A program made the translations under genes and the position numbers. The notes below the pieces were generated by a model. It was given only the letters and a program-made list of their open reading frames with translations. It searched no databases and was not told the DNA's origin. 5,351 nucleotides of DNA from an uncultured Amaricoccus sp. (GTDB taxonomy: Bacteria; Pseudomonadota; Alphaproteobacteria; Rhodobacterales; Rhodobacteraceae): NCBI RefSeq assembly GCF_937858865.1, contig NZ_CALLYO010000124.1, positions 1-5,351 of the forward strand, given 5' to 3'. The first letter of the stretch is position 1, and each line of letters opens with the position of its first letter. Of the stretch, positions 1-5,351 are shown one piece after another.

Positions 1-1
1 C

Positions 2-1426
2 TCACGCCGCGCTGCCGCCGACGGTCAGGCCGCCGATGAGGACGGTGGGGAGGCCGACGCCGACCGGGACCCACTGGCCGGCCTTGCCGCAGTTGCCCAT
101 GCCGGGGTCCAGCGCCATGTCGTTCGCGATGGCGCGGATGTGCTTGAGCGCGGTGGCGCCGTCGCCGATGAGGGTCGCGCCCTTCACCGGGGCGCCGACG
201 CGGCCGTCCTTCACCCGGTAGGCCTCGGTGCAGGAGAAGACGAACTTGCCGCTGGTGATGTCGACCTGGCCGCCGCCGAAGCCCACGGCGTAGATGCCGT
301 CCCTGAGCTCGGCGAGGACGTCGGCCGGGGAGGCGGTGCCGCCGAGCATGTAGGTGTTGGTCATGCGCGGCATGGGCGCGTGGGCGTGGCTCTCGCGGCG
401 GCCGTTGCCGGTAGGGGCGACGCCCATCAGGCGGGCGTTCTGGCGGTCCTGCATGTAGCCGACGAGGATGCCGTCCTCGATGAGGACGTTGCGCTGCGAC
501 GGGGTGCCCTCGTCGTCGAAGGAGATCGAGCCGCGGCGGTCGGGGATGGTGCCGTCGTCGACGACGGTGACGCCGGGGGCGGCGATGCGGGTGCCCATCA
601 GGCCGGCGAAGGCCGAGGTCTGCTTGCGGTTGAAGTCGCCCTCGAGGCCGTGGCCGATCGCCTCGTGCAGCAGGATGCCGGGCCAGCCCGGGCCGAGGAC
701 GACGTCCATGACGCCGGCGGGGGCGGGCTCGGACTTCAGGTTGACCGTGGCGATGCGCAGCGCCTCCTCGGCGACGGCCTTCCAGTGGCCGCTGCCCATG
801 AGGGGGGCGAGGCCGTGGCGGCCGCCGCCGCCGGCGGAGCCCGATTCGCGGCGGCCGTTCTCCTCGACGATGACGGAGATGTTGAGCCGCACCATGGGGC
901 GGGCCTCGGCGAGGCGGGTGCCCTCGGGGCGGAGGATCTCGACCTCCTGCATCGAGGCGGCGAGGGAGGCGGAGACCTGGACGACGCGGGGGTCGCGGCC
1001 GCGCAGGTAGCCGTCGATCTCGCGCAGCATCTCGACCTTCACCGGGAAGCCGGCGTCGTCGAAGGGGTCGCGGTCGCTGTAGAGGCGCTGGTTGGTGGGC
1101 CTCGGCGCGTCGGCGAGCGTGGCGCCGCCGGCGCCGACGGCGAGGCGGGCGGTCTCGGCGGCGCGCCTGAGCGCCGCCTCGCTGATCTCGGTCGAATGGG
1201 CGTAGCCGGCGGTCTCGCCGCGGACGGCGCGCAGGCCGAAGCCCTCGGCGGCGTCGTAGGCCGCGTTCTTCAGCCGGCCGTCGTCGAAGACGAGCGATTC
1301 CGCCCGCCGCCGCTCGAGGAAGAGCTCGCCGTCGTCGGCGCCGGCGGTGGCCTCGCGCAGGACCCGGAGCGCGGCCTCGGGGTCGAGCGCCTGCTCGAAG
1401 GGGCGGAAACGCGGGGATTGCGTCAT
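2..1426 (-). CDS. tldD: Metalloprotease subunit TldD (TldD/PmbA family)
   Basis: Complete 474-residue protein, close to the roughly 480 residues usual for TldD. In this family TldD pairs with TldE/PmbA to form a cytoplasmic zinc protease that degrades unfolded or leader peptides (microcin B17 maturation and CcdA turnover in E. coli). The sequence shows the family's metal-binding helix, HEAIGH at residues 254-259 followed by GLEGD, and a C-terminal Cys446 in GMGNCGKAGQ, matching the position of the conserved third zinc ligand. Glycine-rich blocks (GFGGGQVDITSGKF, residues 382-394) are also typical. There is no signal peptide or membrane segment. The ATG at 1426 is preceded by GGAG (complement of 1434-1437) seven bases away, which supports the start. 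It is transcribed divergently from the oxidase operon. No TldE/PmbA lies in the window. The native substrate cannot be read from the sequence. Confidence 0.95.
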   Translation of the reverse strand: MTQSPRFRPFEQALDPEAALRVLREATAGADDGELFLERRRAESLVFDDGRLKNAAYDAAEGFGLRAVRGETAGYAHSTEISEAALRRAAETARLAVGAGGATLADAPRPTNQRLYSDRDPFDDAGFPVKVEMLREIDGYLRGRDPRVVQVSASLAASMQEVEILRPEGTRLAEARPMVRLNISVIVEENGRRESGSAGGGGRHGLAPLMGSGHWKAVAEEALRIATVNLKSEPAPAGVMDVVLGPGWPGILLHEAIGHGLEGDFNRKQTSAFAGLMGTRIAAPGVTVVDDGTIPDRRGSISFDDEGTPSQRNVLIEDGILVGYMQDRQNARLMGVAPTGNGRRESHAHAPMPRMTNTYMLGGTASPADVLAELRDGIYAVGFGGGQVDITSGKFVFSCTEAYRVKDGRVGAPVKGATLIGDGATALKHIRAIANDMALDPGMGNCGKAGQWVPVGVGLPTVLIGGLTVGGSAA

Positions 1427-1584
1427 GGTCGGGCTCCGGAAAGGCTGCGTCGGGGCGGGGAGGCGTTGCGGCGTCGCCGCGTCTTGTCCTTGCCCGGCTA
1501 ATATGGTTGATCTGACCCCACCTGCAACAACACGCCAGTCCGGTGAGCGCCAGAAAGAAGCGCGAGGGGCCGGGGGATGAACGG
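1427..1584. promoter_or_regulatory. Divergent intergenic region between tldD and coxB, likely holding both promoters
   Basis: This is the only real gap in the window and must serve both directions. Most of it is GC-rich, but 1499-1511 (TAATATGGTTGAT, preceded by GGC) is an AT-rich island. On the plus strand TAATAT (1499-1504) is a 4-of-6 match to a -10 box, without a convincing -35 at 16-18 bases. On the minus strand CATATT (complement of 1500-1505) lies 16 bases from TTGCAG (complement of 1522-1527), a weak sigma-70-like pair pointing at tldD. The two -10 candidates overlap. The assignments are by eye; no start site is known and no operator was recognised. Confidence 0.4.
1572..1577 (+). promoter_or_regulatory. 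Probable ribosome binding site of coxB, deciding its start
   Basis: GGGGGA lies seven to eight bases upstream of the ATG at 1585. A second purine run, GAGGGG at 1564-1569, is 15 bases away and too distant for this ATG. The in-frame ATGs at 1594 and 1600 have no better-spaced purine run, and the in-frame GTG at 1543 would place both purine runs inside the coding region. This favours 1585, though weakly because the area is G-rich throughout. Confidence 0.45.
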
Positions 1585-2760
1585 ATGGTCGCCATGAAGA
1601 TGAGCCGCGTCGGTCTCTGCCTCGGGTCTTTCGCCCTCGCCGCCGCGGGATTCGCGACGTTCCTCGGAACGGGCGCCCTGGCGCAACCGGCGGGCGAGCC
1701 GCGGGACCTGCCGGTGATCGGCGCCCCGACGCCGGGGGCGATCGGCTACCAGCCGGCGGTGACGCCGGTGGCCGAGGACATGCACTGGCTGTCGCACCTG
1801 GTGCACGGGATCATGATCGCGATCGTGCTCCTCGTGGTTCTGCTGCTGCTGGTGGTGATCGTGCGCTTCAACCGGCGCCGCAACCCGACGCCGGCGCGGT
1901 TCACCCACAACACCCGGCTCGAGATCGCCTGGACGCTGATCCCGGTGGTGATCCTGATCGTGATCGGCTCCTTCTCGCTGCCGATCCTGTTCAAGCAGCT
2001 GACCGTGCCGACGCCGGATCTGACGGTGAAGGCGACCGGCAACCAGTGGTACTGGACCTACAATTACCCGGCGAACGACGTCACCTTCGACAGCCTGATG
2101 CTGGCGCCCGAGGATCTCGAGGCCTACGGCTACGGGCCGGAGCTGAACCTGCTCGCCGCCGACGCCGCGCTGGTCGTGCCGGTGGGCAAGGTGGTGCACG
2201 TGCTGGTGACCGGGGCGGACGTGATCCATTCCTTCACTGTGCCCTCGTTCGGGATCAAGATCGACGCGGTGCCGGGGCGGCTGAACGAGACCTGGTTCAA
2301 GGCCGAGCAGGAGGGGGTCTACTTCGGCCAGTGCTCCGAGCTTTGCGGCAAGAACCACAGCTACATGCCGATCACGGTCAAGGTGGTGAGCGAGGAGGCC
2401 TATCAGGCCTGGCTCGACTGGGCGATCGACGAGTACGGCGGGACGCGGCCCGAGGCCGAGGCGCCGGCGGCGGGCGCCGCTGCGGCCGCCGAGGCGCCGG
2501 CGGCGGGCGAGGAGGCTCCGGCCGCCGAAGAGCCGGCTGCGGCGGAGGAGCCCGCGGCCGAGGAGCCGGCTGCGGCCGAGGAGCCGGCGGCGGAGGAGGC
2601 TGCGCCGGCGGAGGAGGTTGCGCCGGCGGAGGGCGAGGAGGCGCCGGCTGCGATCGAGCCGCCCGCTGCCGAGCCGGCGGCCGATCAGCCCGAGGTCGAG
2701 ACGCCGGCCGAGAACGAGACCCCCGACACCACCGAGCCGGCAGAGCCACCGGCCAACTGA
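1585..2760 (+). CDS. coxB (ctaC): Cytochrome c oxidase subunit II (CuA subunit) with long acidic tail
   Basis: Subunit II of aa3-type cytochrome c oxidase takes electrons from cytochrome c at its periplasmic CuA centre and passes them to haem a in subunit I. From ATG 1585 it is 391 residues. Residues 1-33 form a signal peptide ending ALA before Gln34, a likely processed N-terminal Gln as in Paracoccus. Two membrane helices lie at about 73-95 and 114-136, with Glu113 at the position of the K-channel entry glutamate. The cupredoxin domain has QWYW (Trp155 is the expected electron-entry residue) and all CuA ligands: His215, Cys250, Glu252, Cys254, His258 and Met261, with family spacing. Residues 288-391 are an added Ala/Glu/Pro-rich tail; classic homologues are around 300 residues. 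It is the first gene of the operon, with 10 bases to ctaB. Alternative starts are ATG 1594, ATG 1600 and GTG 1543; the family assignment is not affected. Confidence 0.97.
   Translation: MVAMKMSRVGLCLGSFALAAAGFATFLGTGALAQPAGEPRDLPVIGAPTPGAIGYQPAVTPVAEDMHWLSHLVHGIMIAIVLLVVLLLLVVIVRFNRRRNPTPARFTHNTRLEIAWTLIPVVILIVIGSFSLPILFKQLTVPTPDLTVKATGNQWYWTYNYPANDVTFDSLMLAPEDLEAYGYGPELNLLAADAALVVPVGKVVHVLVTGADVIHSFTVPSFGIKIDAVPGRLNETWFKAEQEGVYFGQCSELCGKNHSYMPITVKVVSEEAYQAWLDWAIDEYGGTRPEAEAPAAGAAAAAEAPAAGEEAPAAEEPAAAEEPAAEEPAAAEEPAAEEAAPAEEVAPAEGEEAPAAIEPPAAEPAADQPEVETPAENETPDTTEPAEPPAN
2458..2628 (+). repeat. Degenerate GC-rich tandem repeats encoding the CoxB tail
   Basis: Several related repeats lie in frame within coxB. 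The 18-mer encoding EAPAAG occurs identically at 2458-2475 and 2491-2508, 33 bases apart. The 11-residue unit [11 protein letters not shown] is encoded twice in tandem at 2527-2559 and 2560-2592 (33 bases each, four mismatches, all silent). An 18-base unit then repeats at 2593-2610 and 2611-2628 with one mismatch, giving EEAAPA then EEVAPA. Copy number could vary by slippage or recombination without breaking the frame, since all units are multiples of three. Confidence 0.85.
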
Positions 2761-2770
2761 GTCAAGGCAG

Positions 2771-3727
2771 ATGAGCGACGCCAGCTGGAGCCAGCCCGCC
2801 ACCGTCCACGAGGCGGAGTTCGGCGACTATGTCGAGCTCTTGAAGCCGCGGGTGATGCGGCTGGTGGTCTTCACCGCCTTCGTCGGCCTCGTCTGCGCGC
2901 CGGTGGCGGTGCATCCGGTGATCGCCTTCGCCGCCGTGCTCTGCATCGCGGTGGGCGCGGGCGCGTCGGGCGCGCTAAACATGTGGTGGGACAGCGACAT
3001 CGACGCGGTGATGCGGCGCACCATGGGCCGGCCGATCCCCTCGGGGCGGGTGGCGCGGGACGAGGCGCTGGCGGTGGGCGTGGTGCTGGCCGTCTTCTCG
3101 GTGGTGATGCTCGCGCTCTTCGCCAACCTGGTGGCGGCGGGGCTGCTCGCCTTCACCATCTTCTTCTATGCCGTCGTCTATTCGATGTGGCTGAAGCGGG
3201 CGACGCCGCAGAACATCGTGATCGGCGGCGCGGCCGGCGCGCTGCCGCCGATGATCGGCTGGGCGGTGGCGACGGGCGGCGTCGCGGCCGAGAGCGTGGC
3301 GATGTTCGCGCTCATCTTCCTCTGGACCCCGCCGCACTTCTGGGCGCTCGCGCTCTTCCGCAACGACGATTATGCCCGCGCCGGCGTGCCGATGCTGCCG
3401 GTGACGGATGGGCCGCGCGTGACGCGCAACCACATCCTCGGCTATTCGCTGGTGCTGGCGGCGGTGGCGGTCGCGCCGGCCTTCAGCGGGATCGGCGGGC
3501 CGGTCTATCTCGCCGGGGCGCTGGTGCTGAACGCGATCTTCGTCGCCGGGGCGTGGCGCCTGTGGCGGCGCGACGAGGCGGCGGCGAAGGCCGACCGCTT
3601 CCGGGTGGAGCGGCGCTTCTTCGGCTTCTCGATCCTCTATCTCACGCTGCACTTCGCGCTGCTCCTTGCCGAGGCGGCGCTGCGCGCGCTCGACCTCGCG
3701 CCGGCGGGCTGGCCGGTGCTGTTCTGA
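2771..3727 (+). CDS. ctaB (cyoE): Protohaem IX farnesyltransferase (haem O synthase)
   Basis: An integral membrane prenyltransferase of the UbiA superfamily. It attaches a farnesyl group from farnesyl diphosphate to haem B to make haem O, which haem A synthase (CtaA, not in this window) converts to haem A for the oxidase. The protein is 318 residues, normal for the family. The first aspartate-rich motif NxxxDxxxD is present (Asn70, Asp74, Asp78), followed by [11 protein letters not shown] (83-93). Other family signatures are the [17 protein letters not shown] stretch (137-153), [10 protein letters not shown] (185-194) and [13 protein letters not shown] (198-210). Several hydrophobic helices fill the rest. 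The ATG at 2771 lies 10 bases after the coxB stop, with only a short AAGG (2764-2767) three bases upstream, so translation may depend on coupling to coxB. The reading frame is open upstream to 2618, but that part overlaps the coxB tail and is not credible as coding. Confidence 0.96.
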   Translation: MSDASWSQPATVHEAEFGDYVELLKPRVMRLVVFTAFVGLVCAPVAVHPVIAFAAVLCIAVGAGASGALNMWWDSDIDAVMRRTMGRPIPSGRVARDEALAVGVVLAVFSVVMLALFANLVAAGLLAFTIFFYAVVYSMWLKRATPQNIVIGGAAGALPPMIGWAVATGGVAAESVAMFALIFLWTPPHFWALALFRNDDYARAGVPMLPVTDGPRVTRNHILGYSLVLAAVAVAPAFSGIGGPVYLAGALVLNAIFVAGAWRLWRRDEAAAKADRFRVERRFFGFSILYLTLHFALLLAEAALRALDLAPAGWPVLF

Positions 3728-3731
3728 GGGG
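3726..3731 (+). promoter_or_regulatory. Ribosome binding site of the small coxF-like gene, overlapping the ctaB stop codon
   Basis: GAGGGG begins inside the TGA stop of ctaB (3725-3727) and lies six bases before the ATG at 3738. This arrangement suits translational coupling and supports both the ATG and the reality of the small gene. Confidence 0.6.
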
Positions 3732-3737
3732 CGGGGA

Positions 3738-3917
3738 ATGCGGCCTGACCGTCACGAGATCTACGGGCGCCGGCGCAGCCGCAACCTGGGGTTGGGGCTG
3801 GTGCTGCTCGGGCTGGTGCTGCTCACCTTCGCGGTGACGCTGGTGAAGCTTTCCGAGGGCGCCGAGCAGAGCCCGCAGGCCATGCCGCAGGCCACCGAAA
3901 CGCGGGGGGCCGGCTGA
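3738..3917 (+). CDS. Small single-span membrane protein, CoxF-like, probable oxidase assembly or accessory factor
   Basis: A 59-residue protein with a basic N-terminus (RRRSR, 11-15), one membrane helix (about 17-37, LGLGLVLLGLVLLTFAVTLVKL region) and a short polar tail rich in Gln, Ala and Glu. The positive-inside rule predicts a cytoplasmic N-terminus and a periplasmic C-terminus. A small protein with this plan, ending its helix in a VT(I/L)VKL-type stretch, commonly sits between ctaB and ctaG in alphaproteobacterial oxidase operons and is often named CoxF; the role is not well established. It has a well-spaced GAGGGG site, lies 10 bases after ctaB, and its stop is one base before the ctaG ATG. 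That tight packing, rather than similarity alone, makes it a convincing gene. Involvement in oxidase assembly is inferred from position. Confidence 0.8.
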   Translation: MRPDRHEIYGRRRSRNLGLGLVLLGLVLLTFAVTLVKLSEGAEQSPQAMPQATETRGAG

Positions 3918-3918
3918 G

Positions 3919-4533
3919 ATGGCAGGACGCTCCAACCGCCGCATCGCGCTTACGCTCCTCGCCGTCGTGCCGGTCATGGTGGCGGCGAGCTTCGCCGCCG
4001 TGCCCTTCTACAGCTGGTTCTGCCGGGTGACCGGCTTCGCCGGGACGACCGGCGTCGCCGAGGCGCCGCCCGCGGCCGGGGTGGTCGACCGGACGGTGCG
4101 GGTCTCCTTCGACGCCAACGTCGCGCCGGGCATGGCCTGGGAGTTCCGCCCCAGGCAGCAGTCGATGACGCTCCGGCTCGGCGAGACCGGGCTCGCCTTC
4201 TTCGAGGCCTACAATCCGACCGACCAGCCGCTGGCCGGGCGGGCGTCGTTCAACGTCGTGCCCTTCACGGTCGGCGGCTACTTCGACAAGATCGCCTGCT
4301 TCTGCTTCGACATGCAGGTCCTGCAGCCCGGCGAGCGGGTGGAGATGCCGGTGAGCTTCTTCGTCGACCCGGCGATGCTCGACGACCGCGAGACGCGGCA
4401 GGTGACCGAGATCACGCTCTCCTATACCATGTTTCCGGCCGATCTGCCCGAGGCGGCAGCGACCGGCGCGGGCGGGGACGATACCAGGTTCGCGGCGGCG
4501 CCGGCAGGGCCCCGCCAGACGATCGAACAGTAG
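3919..4533 (+). CDS. ctaG: Cytochrome c oxidase assembly protein CtaG (Cox11 family, CuB copper chaperone)
   Basis: A 204-residue Cox11 homologue, the membrane-anchored periplasmic protein that delivers copper to the CuB site of oxidase subunit I. It has a short basic N-terminus, one membrane helix at about 9-29, then the conserved [16 protein letters not shown] block (28-43) with Cys35. The copper-binding CFCF motif is at 127-130 (Cys127 and Cys129), inside [12 protein letters not shown]...KIACFCF. The periplasmic beta-rich domain continues through MPVSFFVDP and ITLSYTMFP (165-173). The last 30 or so residues (about 175-204) are Ala/Gly-rich and look poorly conserved. The ATG follows the preceding stop by one base, with GGGGGG at 3904-3909 as the likely ribosome site inside the upstream gene. 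This is the alphaproteobacterial Cox11-type CtaG, not the unrelated multi-span CtaG of Bacillus. Confidence 0.96.
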   Translation: MAGRSNRRIALTLLAVVPVMVAASFAAVPFYSWFCRVTGFAGTTGVAEAPPAAGVVDRTVRVSFDANVAPGMAWEFRPRQQSMTLRLGETGLAFFEAYNPTDQPLAGRASFNVVPFTVGGYFDKIACFCFDMQVLQPGERVEMPVSFFVDPAMLDDRETRQVTEITLSYTMFPADLPEAAATGAGGDDTRFAAAPAGPRQTIEQ

Positions 4534-4538
4534 AGGGA
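4534..4538 (+). promoter_or_regulatory. Ribosome binding site of coxC
   Basis: AGGGA directly after the TAG stop of ctaG (4531-4533), six bases before the ATG at 4545. It fixes the coxC start, which also gives the expected N-terminus for subunit III (a [14 protein letters not shown] stretch right after the first residues). Confidence 0.6.
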
Positions 4539-4544
4539 CCAGAA

Positions 4545-5351
4545 ATGGCGGGCCACAAGAACCACGACTACCATATCCTGCCCCCGAGCATCTGGCCGCT
4601 GACCGGGGCGATCGGCGCCATCGTCATGCTGGGCGGGGCGGTGCTCTGGTTCCACGACCACGGTCCCTGGATCGCGCTGATCGGCGTCGTGCTCGTGCTC
4701 TACACCATGTGGTCCTGGTGGGCGGACGTGATCGCCGAGAGTCAGGTGGGCGACCATACGCCGATCGTGCAGATCGGCCTGCGCTACGGGATGGTGCTCT
4801 TCATCATCTCGGAGATCATGTTCTTCTCGGCCTGGTTCTGGAACTTCTTCAAGCATGCCCTCTATCCGATGGGGACGATCGAGGGGGTCGAGGTGGTCCC
4901 GGGGACCTGGCCGCCGGCCGGGATCGAGACCTTCGATCCCTGGCACCTGCCGCTCATCAACACGCTGATCCTGCTCTGCTCGGGCTGCGCCGCGACCTGG
5001 GCGCACCATGCGCTGGTGCACGAGAACGACCGCGAGCAGATGAAGTGGGGGCTCTGGCTCGCCATCGTGCTCGGGCTGCTGTTCACGACCTTCCAGGCGG
5101 TGGAATATGCCGAGGCGGCCTTCGGCTTCTCGGGCAACATCTACGGCGCGTCGTTCTTCATGGCGACGGGGTTCCACGGCTTCCACGTCATCATCGGGAC
5201 GATCTTCCTCGCCGTCTGCCTGGCGCGGGTCTATGCCGGGCATTTCACGCCGACCCAGCACGTCGGCTTCGAGGCGGCGGCCTGGTACTGGCACTTCGTC
5301 GACGTGGTGTGGCTGTTCCTGTTCGCGGTGATCTACATCTGGGGTTCGTGA
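4545..5351 (+). CDS. coxC (ctaE): Cytochrome c oxidase subunit III
   Basis: Complete 268-residue subunit III of the aa3-type oxidase, an integral inner-membrane protein with seven expected helices. It stabilises subunit I and supports sustained proton uptake but carries no redox metals. Signatures include [17 protein letters not shown] (5-21), [11 protein letters not shown] (89-99) with Glu90 at the site known in other oxidases as the DCCD-reactive carboxylate, [19 protein letters not shown] (122-140), ATWAHHALV (150-158), [15 protein letters not shown] (205-219), and the near-invariant C-terminal block [20 protein letters not shown] (240-259). The loop between helices 1 and 2 (about 35-41) is short compared with the Paracoccus protein as I remember it. 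It lies 11 bases after ctaG; whatever follows is outside the window. Confidence 0.98.
   Translation: MAGHKNHDYHILPPSIWPLTGAIGAIVMLGGAVLWFHDHGPWIALIGVVLVLYTMWSWWADVIAESQVGDHTPIVQIGLRYGMVLFIISEIMFFSAWFWNFFKHALYPMGTIEGVEVVPGTWPPAGIETFDPWHLPLINTLILLCSGCAATWAHHALVHENDREQMKWGLWLAIVLGLLFTTFQAVEYAEAAFGFSGNIYGASFFMATGFHGFHVIIGTIFLAVCLARVYAGHFTPTQHVGFEAAAWYWHFVDVVWLFLFAVIYIWGS

Noticed and set aside
140..1501. Long open frame on the plus strand opposite tldD (453 codons)
   Set aside because: It is antisense to a well-supported gene. The product is dominated by Gly, Ala, Val, Glu and Asp with no recognisable domain, as expected when stop codons are rare in GC-rich DNA.
1507..1520. Possible FNR/FnrL-type box, TTGAT followed by four bases
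   Set aside because: Only the left half-site fits; the right half is CCCCA rather than ATCAA, so there is no palindrome.
1543..1584. GTG at 1543 as the coxB start, adding 14 residues
   Set aside because: It would put a charged stretch (ARKKREGPGDER) ahead of the signal peptide and the purine-rich ribosome site inside the gene. ATG 1585 gives a normal signal peptide.
1498..2802. Long open frame on the minus strand opposite coxB (434 codons), with Arg/Leu-rich repeats
   Set aside because: The repeats are the complement of the CoxB tail repeats, and the rest has no domain, signal or plausible ribosome site. It is a shadow of coxB.
2983..3837. Open plus-strand frame overlapping ctaB and the small gene (284 codons)
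   Set aside because: It is a Gly/Ala/Arg-rich out-of-frame translation of ctaB, which has clear family motifs in the other frame.
4422..5294. Open frame on the minus strand opposite coxC (290 codons), rich in His, Arg, Asp and Glu
   Set aside because: The composition is typical of the antisense of a membrane-protein gene. It runs across the ctaG/coxC boundary with no independent support.
1..5351. Search for a novel defence, mobile or RNA-based system
   Set aside because: Every stretch over 300 bases is accounted for by recognisable housekeeping genes. I saw no direct-repeat array, inverted-repeat ends, integrase or transposase, tRNA-like fold, or clear rho-independent terminator.

Overview
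The window is a GC-rich (about 70% by eye) stretch of bacterial chromosome. It holds a complete tldD gene on the minus strand and, divergently, five tightly packed plus-strand genes for the aa3-type (haem A/copper) cytochrome c oxidase and its assembly. The content and order coxB - ctaB - small membrane protein - ctaG - coxC matches the cta operon layout of Alphaproteobacteria. Close resemblance of the CoxB and CoxC motifs to Paracoccus-type subunits (remembered, not searched) suggests Rhodobacterales or a near relative. The genus cannot be fixed from this sequence.

Layout: 2-1426 (minus) encodes TldD, a zinc metalloprotease subunit. 1427-1584 is a divergent, otherwise GC-rich spacer with one short AT-rich island that probably carries the promoters. 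1585-2760 encodes oxidase subunit II (CuA subunit) with a signal peptide and a long Ala/Glu/Pro-rich tail. 2771-3727 encodes haem O synthase (protohaem IX farnesyltransferase). 3738-3917 encodes a 59-residue single-span membrane protein of the CoxF-like type. 3919-4533 encodes CtaG/Cox11, the CuB chaperone. 4545-5351 encodes oxidase subunit III; the window ends exactly at its stop codon.

The five oxidase genes are separated by only 10, 10, 1 and 11 bases, so one transcript is likely. Together they supply subunit II (electron entry from cytochrome c), subunit III, the first step of haem A synthesis, and copper delivery to subunit I. Subunit I (coxA/ctaD), haem A synthase (ctaA), the CuA chaperones and the TldD partner TldE/PmbA are not in the window.

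This is core respiratory housekeeping DNA, not an accessory island. I found no mobile element, CRISPR array, RNA gene or clear terminator, and no evidence of an undescribed system. The most unusual item is the 104-residue acidic, low-complexity periplasmic tail on CoxB, encoded by a partly 33-bp-periodic GC-rich repeat.
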